From assembly GCA_002479785.1 (NCBI GenBank), contig DLPD01000029.1, positions 85,399 through 149,398 on the forward strand: DNA of 64,000 nucleotides, written 5' to 3'. This DNA comes from Cytophagaceae bacterium UBA7467 (GTDB taxonomy: Bacteria > Bacteroidota > Bacteroidia > Cytophagales > Spirosomataceae). The translations under genes were made by a program, and so were the position numbers. The notes beneath the pieces were generated by a model. That model saw only the letters and a list, made by a program, of their open reading frames with translations. It searched no databases and was not told where the DNA came from. This document shows positions 1 through 8,049 of the stretch, one piece after another. Position 1 is the stretch's first letter; each line of letters starts with the position of its first letter.

Positions 1-108
1 TCTGCCGGTGGTACATCTTTGATATTTACTGCGATTAGTATTGGATTAATTCTAGCGGTCAGCAGAGACAAATTTCCTGATCAACCTGTTCAACCTACCG
101 TAGCCTAA
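1..108 (+). CDS. ftsW: FtsW/RodA/SpoVE-family septal peptidoglycan polymerase, C-terminal end only
   Basis: Partial gene entering from the left edge; only the last 35 codons are present. The residues SAGGTSLIFTAI followed by a hydrophobic stretch and SRDK match the conserved end of SEDS-family FtsW, where a GGTS motif lies in the last transmembrane helix. FtsW polymerises lipid II at the division septum. The stop codon shares one base with the murG start (TAATG), suggesting translational coupling. The assignment rests on this short motif plus its place directly before murG, as in standard dcw clusters. RodA is less likely in this context. Confidence 0.75.
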   Translation, partial: SAGGTSLIFTAISIGLILAVSRDKFPDQPVQPTVA

Positions 109-1190
109 TGTCGATTAAACGCGTTATTATTTCTGGGGGAGGAACGGGTGGACATATTTATCCGGCCATTTCGATTGCGAACGCCATGAAGGAAATCGAC
201 TCTTCCTTGGATTTTTTGTTCGTAGGTGCTGAAGGAAAAATGGAGATGGAAAAAGTACCCAAAGCGGGCTTTAAAATCATTGGACTTCCTATCGTGGGAA
301 TTCAAAGAACCCAGGTTTGGAAGAACATCTTCTTCCCATTCAAATTGATCAAGAGTCTTTGGCAATCTGTTCAAATTATCAAAAAATTTAAGCCCGATGT
401 GGCGGTGGGTGTAGGAGGATATGCATCTGGACCGCTTTTATTAGCAGCGAGATTTTTAGGTGTCCCCTATTACATTCAAGAACAAAATTCCTTTGCTGGA
501 ATTACCAATAAAGCTTTAGCCGCTAAAGCTGAACATATTTTTGTGGCGTATCCAGGAATGGAAAAGTTCTTCCCGGCTGAGAAAATCACGCTAAGTGGTA
601 ATCCTGTCAGGAAAGACTTAATCGATGCGGCAGGTAAAAAAGCAAAGGCCGCAGCGCATTTTCAGTTAGACCCTGCATTAAAAACGATATTAATTATTGG
701 TGGAAGCCAAGGAGCACGAAGCATTAACCAGGCAATCTTAGGTGGATTAGATCGATTAACGGCAGCGGGTGTGCAAGTGATTTGGCAGACGGGAATCGCT
801 TTTGAAGCTACAGCTAAAGAAGCGGCGTCAGGAAATGCGAGCACCTACGTTGCTGCCTTCATTTATGAAATGGATTTAGCGTATGCCATGGCCGAATTAG
901 TGATTTCCAGAGCCGGAGCCTCTTCTGTATCTGAAATTTGTCTCATTGGTAAAGCCAGCATTTTAGTTCCACTACCAAGCGCTGCTGAAGATCACCAAAC
1001 AGAGAATGCGAAAAGCTTGGTTTCTCAAAACGCCGCCATTCTAGTCCGTGACGCGGACGTGAAAGAAAATTTAATCACAGAGGCGTTAGCTGCACTAAAA
1101 GCTGATTTAAGTACCCTTGAAAAAAATAGCCTTCGTTTGGCTAAGCCAAACGCAGCGCACGAAATAGCCCAATCCATTTTAAGCCGATGA
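108..1190 (+). CDS. murG: UDP-GlcNAc:undecaprenyl-PP-MurNAc-pentapeptide GlcNAc transferase MurG
   Basis: MurG adds GlcNAc to lipid I to make lipid II on the cytoplasmic face of the membrane, the last intracellular step of peptidoglycan synthesis. The 360-residue product has the usual family length. It opens with the glycine-rich GGGTGGHIYPA (about residues 10-20) that binds the acceptor diphosphate. Later come GGSQGARSIN and SRAGASSVSE, typical of the C-terminal UDP-GlcNAc-binding domain, and the motif DHQTENA. The start is fixed by the one-base TAATG overlap with ftsW. The end overlaps murC by four bases (ATGA). The order ftsW-murG-murC-ftsQ-ftsA is the conserved dcw order. Confidence 0.97.
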   Translation: MSIKRVIISGGGTGGHIYPAISIANAMKEIDSSLDFLFVGAEGKMEMEKVPKAGFKIIGLPIVGIQRTQVWKNIFFPFKLIKSLWQSVQIIKKFKPDVAVGVGGYASGPLLLAARFLGVPYYIQEQNSFAGITNKALAAKAEHIFVAYPGMEKFFPAEKITLSGNPVRKDLIDAAGKKAKAAAHFQLDPALKTILIIGGSQGARSINQAILGGLDRLTAAGVQVIWQTGIAFEATAKEAASGNASTYVAAFIYEMDLAYAMAELVISRAGASSVSEICLIGKASILVPLPSAAEDHQTENAKSLVSQNAAILVRDADVKENLITEALAALKADLSTLEKNSLRLAKPNAAHEIAQSILSR

Positions 1191-2563
1191 AACAAGAATT
1201 AAGCCTGAGCGATTTGAAACAAGTCTATTTTTTAGGAATAGGAGGCATAGGCATGTCGGCCATCGCGCGTTGGTTCTTGCATAACGGCTTTCCGGTGGCA
1301 GGATACGATAAAACGGAGAGTCCATTGACGAAGAAGTTAGCGGAGGAAGGGATGGTGATTCACTATGAGGATTCCATTGACTTGATTCCAGCGGCTTGTC
1401 TTTCAGACGTAGAACACAGCTTATTTATCTATACGCCAGCCATCCCGAAGGATCACATCGAGATGAACTATTTGCTTTCCAAGGGTATTCGTCTTTACAA
1501 GCGTTCGGAAATTTTAGGCTGGATTACCCAGCAAATCCCTACCCTAGCCGTGGCTGGAACTCACGGAAAAACAACAACTTCATCACTTTTAACTCATTTA
1601 CTACTGAGTGCGAATAAAAATGTAACCGCCTTTTTAGGAGGTATTACCGTGAACTACGGCACTAATTTCATTCCGAACCAATCAAAAGAAAACATCGTTT
1701 GCGTGGTGGAAGCGGATGAATATGATCGCTCCTTCCTCACCTTACACCCTCAAGCTGCGGTGGTTACCTCTACTGATGCCGATCACCTAGATATTTATGG
1801 CGATGGAGATTCCGTTTTAGATAGTTTCCAATTGTTTGTTAACCAAATTAAAGCCGGAGGTTTCTTCATACAGAAAAAGGGATTGAGTTTACAATCTAGC
1901 TTAGGTGGATCGACATTTGGAATAGATTCAGGGGATTTCAAGGCTCATAACATTCGCATCGAAAATCACCGCATGATTTTTGATATGAGTTATCCAGGCG
2001 GCGAAGTAGTGGATATTCCCATGCGTATCCCCGGTTTTCACAACATCGAAAATGCCTTGGCAGCAGCCGCTTTAGCTATGCAGGCGGGTGTTAGCGGAGA
2101 AGAAATCAAAATAGGAATTGCATCGTTTTTAGGCGTTAAACGCCGTTTCGAGTACCATTTGGAATCGGATGAACATGTCATGATCGATGATTATGCACAC
2201 CACCCTACCGAAATTGCGGCTTGCTTACATTCAGTGAAAGCACTTTACCCCGGTGAAAAAATAACAGCAGTATTCCAACCGCATTTATTCTCAAGAACAC
2301 GGGATTTTATTGATGATTTTGCCAAAAGCCTTGCCATCGCCGATGAACTCTATTTACTAGACATTTATCCAGCTCGCGAATTGCCCATAGAAGGTGTCAC
2401 ATCGGACTGGTTAGTAAGCAAGATCGATTTAAAAGACAAACAGGTCATTTCAAAATCGGACCTTTTGCAAGTGATTGACACGAAAAAACCGAAACTTTTA
2501 GTGACGATGGGAGCCGGAGATATCGATCTTCTTTTGAATGATTTAAAATTGAGCTTATCTTAG
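1187..2563 (+). CDS. murC: UDP-N-acetylmuramate--L-alanine ligase MurC
   Basis: MurC ligates L-alanine to UDP-MurNAc with ATP, starting the peptide stem of peptidoglycan precursors in the cytoplasm. The 458-residue protein has the three Mur-ligase domains: an N-terminal nucleotide-sugar domain with FLGIGGIGMSA (about 15-25), the central ATP-binding domain with the P-loop GTHGKTTT (about 124-131) and EADEYDRSF, and a C-terminal domain with MIDDYAHHPTE. DYAHHP is diagnostic of MurC. It overlaps murG by ATGA, consistent with coupled translation, and is followed after 14 bases by ftsQ. Confidence 0.97.
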   Translation: MKQELSLSDLKQVYFLGIGGIGMSAIARWFLHNGFPVAGYDKTESPLTKKLAEEGMVIHYEDSIDLIPAACLSDVEHSLFIYTPAIPKDHIEMNYLLSKGIRLYKRSEILGWITQQIPTLAVAGTHGKTTTSSLLTHLLLSANKNVTAFLGGITVNYGTNFIPNQSKENIVCVVEADEYDRSFLTLHPQAAVVTSTDADHLDIYGDGDSVLDSFQLFVNQIKAGGFFIQKKGLSLQSSLGGSTFGIDSGDFKAHNIRIENHRMIFDMSYPGGEVVDIPMRIPGFHNIENALAAAALAMQAGVSGEEIKIGIASFLGVKRRFEYHLESDEHVMIDDYAHHPTEIAACLHSVKALYPGEKITAVFQPHLFSRTRDFIDDFAKSLAIADELYLLDIYPARELPIEGVTSDWLVSKIDLKDKQVISKSDLLQVIDTKKPKLLVTMGAGDIDLLLNDLKLSLS

Positions 2564-2577
2564 TATAATTTTTCAAA

Positions 2578-3351
2578 ATGAAGGCAAACGCGACGTTAAT
2601 CAAGCAAGTAATCGGGATGGTGATTTTATTCACGCTCATCCTAGCTGCTGTCGTATTTGCGGAGATTAGCTTTAATGAGGTTGTTTGCAAAGGGGTAGAA
2701 GTAAGTCTTGATTCGGAGAATGAAAAAGCCCTATTGAGTAAGAAAGACATCAAGTTGATGGTCTCTGAGCAAGGCACAGATTACTTCTTGGACAAACCCA
2801 TTACTCAAATCTCCTTACGTCAAATCGAAGAACGCGTAAAACGCATTCCCTTAGTAAAATCTTGTGAGGCGCACCACGATTTCAGTGGCATCATCTCTGT
2901 ATCAGTAAAGGAATATAAACCCATAGCTAGAATCGTTCGTTCCACGATAGGCACCTCACCCTTTCCAGACCAATATATTTCGGAAGATGGTAAGTTCATC
3001 GGAACTAGTCCATTATTTACGCCGCGAATTATTGTCACGGGAGGACCCTATTTTGACGGTAAAAGAGATTTGCAAGATAGAAGAGGGAAGACATTAATCC
3101 CCTTCTTTCAATTCATTGAAAATAACGAGTTTTGGAAAGCACAAATCTCCCAAATCATTGTCGCTAAAGACGGAGGAATCGTGTTAATTCCTACGATTGG
3201 GACTACTAGGATTGACTTTGGCCTACCAATGAATATTGAAAACAAATTCAAGAAATTATTCATATTCTACCAAAAGGTTATTCCTAATAAAGGCTGGAAC
3301 AAGTACAGCTGGGTGCAACTGAAATATAAGAATCAGGTTATTTGCGAATAA
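2578..3351 (+). CDS. ftsQ: Cell division protein FtsQ/DivIB
   Basis: FtsQ is a bitopic inner-membrane divisome protein that links FtsB/FtsL to the rest of the septal machinery. The 257-residue product has a short cytoplasmic N-terminus, one hydrophobic segment at about residues 9-29, and a periplasmic part. The early periplasmic part (about 32-105, with VKRIPLVKSCEAHHDF and SVKEYKPIARI) resembles the POTRA-like and FtsQ beta domains. Sequence conservation in this family is low, so the call leans on position between murC and ftsA, size and topology. Co-transcription with both neighbours is likely. Confidence 0.88.
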   Translation: MKANATLIKQVIGMVILFTLILAAVVFAEISFNEVVCKGVEVSLDSENEKALLSKKDIKLMVSEQGTDYFLDKPITQISLRQIEERVKRIPLVKSCEAHHDFSGIISVSVKEYKPIARIVRSTIGTSPFPDQYISEDGKFIGTSPLFTPRIIVTGGPYFDGKRDLQDRRGKTLIPFFQFIENNEFWKAQISQIIVAKDGGIVLIPTIGTTRIDFGLPMNIENKFKKLFIFYQKVIPNKGWNKYSWVQLKYKNQVICE

Positions 3352-3396
3352 GGACCAAAATTTTTAATTTAATATCCGTTCTACAAAAAAAATATA

Positions 3397-4743
3397 ATGC
3401 GTAACGACTTAATTATCGGTTTAGATATTGGTAGCTCACACGTAAGAGCCATTGCAGGGAAGCAAAATGACCGAGGCAGATTAGAGATTTTAGCGACAGG
3501 ATCATCCGTAAACACTAATAATGTTTTAAATGGAGAAATTGTCAATATCAATAAAACGACTGCTGCCATTTCAGAGGCAATGAACCAAATTTCTCACGTC
3601 TTGGACGGGAAGAATTCGGAACATTTCTTCGCATCGAACTTGTCAGGATCACATATTAAAGTACAACCCTTTAGTTTATCTAAGCTACGCAAGAATGAAA
3701 GAGAACCCGTTTCCAATAACGAGGTTATCAGCCTATTTGAGGAAGCAAAACGCACATTTGCAGACAAAAACCCTTGCGTTTTACATACTTTACCTATCGG
3801 TTTCAAGGTAGGCAATTTACCAGAAACCTTGGATCCTATCGGCCAAATCGGTCAAAAAATCCAGGCGGATTTCGTTTTCATTTCTGCAAATCCAAGCAAG
3901 AACGACTTGTTAACGCAGTGTTTGAAATCAGCGGAGACCAAGCACTTGAAAAAAGGAAACGTTTATTTCAGTTCTTTAGCGACAGCAAGTTCTGTTTTAA
4001 ATAAAGAAGAGAAGCAAGAAGGTGTAGTGCTAGTGGACCTAGGTAGTGGGACAACCGAGATTAGTATTTTCCAAAACAACCGTTTAAAGCACGCCACGGT
4101 ATTAAATTGGGGTGGTGATTTAGTAACGGACGATATTCAATCTGGCTTAGAAATTTCGCGTGATCATGCAGAAACGCTGAAAGTGCGTTTTGGGTCAGCA
4201 ATTCAGAAAGATATTCCGGTAAGTGAAGTGGTCATGATTCCGGGTATCGCAGGGCGCAAGGCTACACCGGTTTCGGTGAAGAACCTAGCGATTATCATCG
4301 AAGAGCGTTTAAAGGAATTAGCGGCGATTGTCGTGGCTGAAATTTCGAAACACACAGACATCAAGCAATTAAAAGCAGGTTTAGTGTTAACGGGTGGTGG
4401 GGCACAACTTCCCTATATTGATGAGTTGTTCCAAAAATTCACTGGCTTAGACGCTCGCATCGGAGATCCGAACGCTACTTCAACGAATCCAGCCATTGCT
4501 ACGGAGATCAAAGATCCTTCGTATGCTACAGTCATTGGTTTAGTACAAGTATATTATGATCAGCAAGAAACGGCTGATGCAGATGAAGCTTCAATGGCTA
4601 GTGCACCTGTGAAAGAAATGGCAAAAGAATCAGGCTATACAGAAACGAAGACTTCGAAACCGGCACCACGTATCGGTGACTTATTCCGCAAAATGGTGGA
4701 TGTCGTGATGGGAGATGATGAAGGAGGAGACGCCTCGTATTAA
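3397..4743 (+). CDS. ftsA: Cell division protein FtsA
   Basis: FtsA is the actin-like ATPase that anchors FtsZ filaments to the membrane. The 448-residue product has the actin-family signatures: phosphate-1 loop IIGLDIGSSHVRA (about 5-17), phosphate-2 loop VVLVDLGSGTTEISIF (mid-protein), and adenosine motif LVLTGGGAQLPYI. Near the C-terminus, RIGDLFRKMVDVVMG could form the amphipathic membrane-targeting helix, but it is followed by a short acidic tail. Unusually, ftsZ does not follow: one base after the stop codon comes the end of gmhA on the other strand, and no terminator is visible between the two. Confidence 0.95.
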   Translation: MRNDLIIGLDIGSSHVRAIAGKQNDRGRLEILATGSSVNTNNVLNGEIVNINKTTAAISEAMNQISHVLDGKNSEHFFASNLSGSHIKVQPFSLSKLRKNEREPVSNNEVISLFEEAKRTFADKNPCVLHTLPIGFKVGNLPETLDPIGQIGQKIQADFVFISANPSKNDLLTQCLKSAETKHLKKGNVYFSSLATASSVLNKEEKQEGVVLVDLGSGTTEISIFQNNRLKHATVLNWGGDLVTDDIQSGLEISRDHAETLKVRFGSAIQKDIPVSEVVMIPGIAGRKATPVSVKNLAIIIEERLKELAAIVVAEISKHTDIKQLKAGLVLTGGGAQLPYIDELFQKFTGLDARIGDPNATSTNPAIATEIKDPSYATVIGLVQVYYDQQETADADEASMASAPVKEMAKESGYTETKTSKPAPRIGDLFRKMVDVVMGDDEGGDASY

Positions 4744-4744
4744 G

Positions 4745-5317
4745 CTAGCATAATTTCGATTCAATCAATTGAATCAATATGTGGATCACTTTGATGTGGA
4801 TTTCTTGAATGCGATCTGCGTAACCAAAGTGGTCCACTCTTATTTCATGGCAACCATAAGCCGCTAATTGACCGCCATCTTTGCCTGTTAAGAGAATCAC
4901 TTCCATTCCTTTTGCTTGAGCGGCCTTTACTGCCTCTATAATATTGGCTGAGTTTCCAGAGGTAGAAATACCGACCAGTACATCCCCCTTATTTCCCAAG
5001 CCCTCAATGAATCGAGAAAAGATGTAATTATACCCAAAGTCATTGCTCACACACGAAATATGGGACGGATCTGAAATCGCCATCGCCGCTAAAGCTGGTC
5101 GATTCTCCCGATAACGACCTGATAATTCCTCCGCAAAATGCATCGCATCGCAATGGCTTCCACCATTCCCACAAGACAAAATCTTATTCCCTTTTTTCAA
5201 GGCCTCCACTAATACATCAGCTGCCTTTTCGATAGATTCTATTTTAGCTGGATTGCTTAAAAAATCAGCTAATACCTGCTGAGACTCTTGAAGTGATTGG
5301 GTGATCAGATTATTCAT
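4745..5317 (-). CDS. gmhA: Sedoheptulose-7-phosphate isomerase (phosphoheptose isomerase) GmhA
   Basis: GmhA converts sedoheptulose 7-phosphate to D-glycero-D-manno-heptose 7-phosphate, the first step towards the heptose of lipopolysaccharide inner core. The 190-residue product is a single SIS domain of normal family length. It has CGNGGSHCDAMHFAEEL with the active-site His and Glu, the phosphate-binding ISTSGNSAN, and the C-terminal DRIQEIHIKVIHILIQLIE. I chose the internal ATG at 5317 (MNNLITQSL): the open frame extends further upstream but there runs through the Gly-rich coding end of the neighbouring gene in another frame. No other heptose gene is seen nearby. Confidence 0.93.
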   Translation of the reverse strand: MNNLITQSLQESQQVLADFLSNPAKIESIEKAADVLVEALKKGNKILSCGNGGSHCDAMHFAEELSGRYRENRPALAAMAISDPSHISCVSNDFGYNYIFSRFIEGLGNKGDVLVGISTSGNSANIIEAVKAAQAKGMEVILLTGKDGGQLAAYGCHEIRVDHFGYADRIQEIHIKVIHILIQLIESKLC

Positions 5318-5330
5318 AAGGCAAAGATAA

Positions 5331-6086
5331 TTAAAAATCTCCTCCGGCGCCGCCTCCTCCGAAGTCTCCTCCACCAAAGCCACCGAAATCAAATCCTCCG
5401 CCTCCACCGCCAGAGCCTCCACGGCCGTAATCTCCCCCACCTAAAAAGATAGGTGGAAAAAACATTCCGCCTCCTCTAGATCCGGGACCTCCACCACCCC
5501 CGCGGTTGCGAATGGCTTTGATGATCGAGATAATGACTAAAATAAGGAAGATGATGATAAATGGAGGAATTCCTTGTGGTTCTTCACCGCTATCCTCATT
5601 CTTAAACTCACCGCTGGCACGTTGCATCATTTCGGTGGTTGCTTCATCCAGACCTTGGTAATAGGCCCCCGCTTTAAATGTAGGCTTTAAAACTCGGTTG
5701 ATAATACGCTTACAAATGGCATCTGGCAAGACATCTTCGATACCTCTTCCCGTTACGATGCGCAGTTTGCGATCCTGCATTGCTGCTAAGATGACAACGC
5801 CATTGTTTTTACCTTTTTGGCCTACTCCCCAAATTTTCCCTATATCGATTGCAAAATCGTAAGGATCTCGTCCATTAGTCGAATTTACGAGAACAATGGC
5901 AAACTGAGTGGAAGTTGAATCCGCATAGCCACGCATCTTCTGCTCTAGCGCGTTTTCCTCTTCCGGATTTAACAGGCCAGCTTCGTCTAAAATATAACCA
6001 TTCGGTTTCGCTGGAATACCATCTTGAGCGTAAGCAAAAGAACTAATAAGTAAAAGGAGTAAGACGAGTTTGCGCATAGTGTACAT
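5331..6086 (-). CDS. Secreted/membrane TPM-domain protein with Gly-rich tail (YgcG type)
   Basis: Product of 251 residues. It has a signal peptide (cleavage probably after FAYA-Q), a TPM domain at about residues 30-165 with NGVVILAAMQDRKLRIVTG, one transmembrane helix around 175-190 (IIIFLILVIISII), and a glycine-rich tail ending GGDFGGGGAGGDF. TPM domains are found in photosystem II repair and stress-related envelope proteins; the biochemical role here is unknown. The start at 6086 shares one base with the upstream stop (TAATG). An alternative ATG three codons later (6077) also gives a good signal peptide. It forms a unit with the second TPM gene and lemA. Confidence 0.85.
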   Translation of the reverse strand: MYTMRKLVLLLLLISSFAYAQDGIPAKPNGYILDEAGLLNPEEENALEQKMRGYADSTSTQFAIVLVNSTNGRDPYDFAIDIGKIWGVGQKGKNNGVVILAAMQDRKLRIVTGRGIEDVLPDAICKRIINRVLKPTFKAGAYYQGLDEATTEMMQRASGEFKNEDSGEEPQGIPPFIIIFLILVIISIIKAIRNRGGGGGPGSRGGGMFFPPIFLGGGDYGRGGSGGGGGGFDFGGFGGGDFGGGGAGGDF

Positions 6087-6508
6087 TAAAGACCAAAGGA
6101 GATCTCGTTCGACAATTCATTTACATCCCCTTTTTGATAAGGAAAAAATCCAGCTAAAACCTCGCCAGTGCGTTTCACTCCATGAGCCATACCAGCACCA
6201 AACTCATTCTTCACCAGGAAAGCGCGCATTTCGTCGCGAATGGTTTCCCAAAACTCCGCTGGCACTTTCGCATCGATTCCCTTATCTCCAATGATACTAA
6301 ACTTACGGTCTTTAATGGCCAGATACACCAAAACCCCATTCTGCAAATCCGTCTTCTGCATACCCAATTGAAAGAATACCTCCTTCGCCCGATCGATCGG
6401 GTGCCCGGCGCAATGGCTTTCTACGTGTACACGAATCTCCCCTGACGTCTGTAATTCAGCGTTGTGGATAGCTTGCAAAATTAGGTTTCGGTGTTCCTCT
6501 GACAACAT
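6086..6508 (-). CDS. TPM-domain protein, short cytosolic-type
   Basis: Product of 140 residues consisting almost only of a TPM domain, with GEIRVHVESHC, NGVLVYLAIKDRKFSIIGDKGID and VPAEFWETIRDEM. There is no signal peptide or transmembrane helix. It is a divergent paralogue of the TPM domain encoded immediately downstream and overlaps it by one base. It lies two bases after lemA, so the three are almost certainly one operon. LemA plus one or two TPM proteins is a recurrent arrangement in Bacteroidota; the function is not established, though an envelope or stress role is usually inferred. Confidence 0.85.
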   Translation of the reverse strand: MLSEEHRNLILQAIHNAELQTSGEIRVHVESHCAGHPIDRAKEVFFQLGMQKTDLQNGVLVYLAIKDRKFSIIGDKGIDAKVPAEFWETIRDEMRAFLVKNEFGAGMAHGVKRTGEVLAGFFPYQKGDVNELSNEISFGL

Positions 6509-6510
6509 CC

Positions 6511-7104
6511 TTATTTCTTTTCGTCAAAATTTACTTCAGGGGCTTTTTCTGAACCCGCCTCCGCTTGGAAGAATCCTTTCTCGGCGAAACCAGAGAAAGA
6601 CGCGATTAAGCTATTCGGAAATGTAACGATTAACGTATTATACGCTTGAACAGCTGCATTGAAATTATCACGCTCTTCTTTGATGCGATTCTCTGTACCC
6701 TCTAATTGCGCCTGTAATTCAGAGAAATTCTCCGTGGCCTTTAATTGTGGGTAATTTTCAGCCACCACCATCAAACGCGATAAAGCACCGCCTAAAGAAG
6801 ACTGAGCCGCTTGGTATTTTTGTAAATTCTCTGGGCTCAAATCCTTCGAATCTAATTTCATCTGTGTTGCACTTGCGCGCGCTTCGATCACAGCTGTTAA
6901 TGTAGATTTCTCAAAATTAGCTACGCCTTGCACCGTCTTCACCAGGTTCGGAATTAAATCCGCACGACGTTGGTAAGCACTCTGAACATTAGCCCATTTC
7001 GCTTTAACGTCTTGATCTGATGTAGCCATGCTATTACGTGAACCTACACCCCAAAAAATCACGAGAGCAATCACTCCCAAAACAATCCATACTGTCTTAT
7101 TCAT
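6511..7104 (-). CDS. lemA: LemA family protein
   Basis: Product of 197 residues with an N-terminal membrane anchor (IVLGVIALVIFWGVG, about 6-20) followed by a long helical domain. Family marks are VKAKWANVQSAYQRRADLIPNL early on, ENYPQLKATENF, and AVQAYNTLIVTFPNSLIA near the C-terminus. LemA proteins are four-helix-bundle envelope proteins whose molecular role is poorly known. First gene of the lemA-TPM-TPM unit, with a -7 element TATTTTTG about 30 bases upstream (7136-7143, minus strand). Confidence 0.93.
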   Translation of the reverse strand: MNKTVWIVLGVIALVIFWGVGSRNSMATSDQDVKAKWANVQSAYQRRADLIPNLVKTVQGVANFEKSTLTAVIEARASATQMKLDSKDLSPENLQKYQAAQSSLGGALSRLMVVAENYPQLKATENFSELQAQLEGTENRIKEERDNFNAAVQAYNTLIVTFPNSLIASFSGFAEKGFFQAEAGSEKAPEVNFDEKK

Positions 7105-7135
7105 CTTGATAAATTTTAATTGGTTTTAGTTGAAA

Positions 7136-7143
7136 CAAAAATA
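7136..7143 (-). promoter_or_regulatory. Candidate -7 promoter element of lemA-TPM operon
   Basis: On the minus strand this reads TATTTTTG, an exact match to the Bacteroidota -7 consensus TAnnTTTG, about 31 bases before the lemA start. I could not see a convincing TTTG -33 element at the expected 19-21 base spacing, so the call rests on the -7 match and position. Confidence 0.5.
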
Positions 7144-7154
7144 CGAGTTAAATT

Positions 7155-8000
7155 TTAAAGACCTGATTTCTTTGCCACAATCATCCGGTCATTCCCCTTG
7201 AAGTCCTTAATTAGCTTTACTTCTTGGAAACCCTTGCTAAACAAGAGCTCCACAGTTTGAGTTCCAAAGTATTGATTAATTTCTAAACATAAATATCCGC
7301 CTTGTCTTAATCTTTCAAGCGCAAAATCAGCCAAGGCTGCATAATATTTCAAGGCATCATCATTTGGAACGAATAAGGCCAAATGCGGTTCATAATCAAG
7401 CACGTGATTCGCCATCTCCTTTTTCTCCTCTTCCGTCACATACGGCGGATTCGACACAATCATATTCCAGTTACCTTCAGTGGAAGGCCAGTCGAAAATA
7501 TCTTGTTGTTTAAATTTCACCTCAGCTTTTAAAGCCGTTGCATTCTGATGAGCCATCGTAAGTGCTCCTTCAGAAATATCCCAAGCCTCTACTGAAAGCG
7601 AAGGTCGTTCTAATTTCAAAGATATAGGAATACAGCCAGAACCCGTTCCCACATCTAAAATGGAGGCCGTATCAGTAGCATGACTTAATACTAACTCTAC
7701 TAATTCTTCTGTTTCCGGACGCGGAATTAAAGTATCTGAATTTAGCTGGAATAAATGATTCCGGAAATAAGTCTTTCCCATCACATATTGAAGAGGTTCC
7801 CCATCAGAAAGACGTCTCAGACGCAAACCCCAGTCATCCGGCAGATCCACCTCTTTTTTCAAGATGATATCCATCGAACTCATATTCCATCCTAAATCCA
7901 AGCAACGAAAGGCAATTGCGCGTGCCTCAGTGGGCTCATAATGCGGCGTAATCGCGTCGATTATTTGTTGGATGAGAATAGGACTGGCAATCGATTTCAT
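7155..8000 (-). CDS. prmC: Peptide chain release factor N5-glutamine methyltransferase PrmC
   Basis: PrmC methylates the glutamine of the GGQ motif in release factors RF1 and RF2 using S-adenosylmethionine. The 281-residue product has an N-terminal helical domain, the RPETEELVE region, the SAM-binding motif SILDVGTGSGCIPISL, and the substrate-binding MIVSNPPYVTEEEKK whose NPPY is the catalytic signature. Length is normal. It is transcribed away from the SMP-30-like gene; only 49 bases separate the two starts, so they share a divergent promoter region. Confidence 0.95.
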   Translation of the reverse strand: MKSIASPILIQQIIDAITPHYEPTEARAIAFRCLDLGWNMSSMDIILKKEVDLPDDWGLRLRRLSDGEPLQYVMGKTYFRNHLFQLNSDTLIPRPETEELVELVLSHATDTASILDVGTGSGCIPISLKLERPSLSVEAWDISEGALTMAHQNATALKAEVKFKQQDIFDWPSTEGNWNMIVSNPPYVTEEEKKEMANHVLDYEPHLALFVPNDDALKYYAALADFALERLRQGGYLCLEINQYFGTQTVELLFSKGFQEVKLIKDFKGNDRMIVAKKSGL

Positions 8001-8049
8001 TTGTGGAGAATTTGGGTAAATTTACGAATTATAAACCGATCAAAACGCT

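Noticed and set aside
5318..5440. N-terminal extension of GmhA
   Set aside because: The extra residues are an out-of-frame translation of the Gly-rich repeats of the neighbouring TPM gene; GmhA proteins start near the ATG at 5317.
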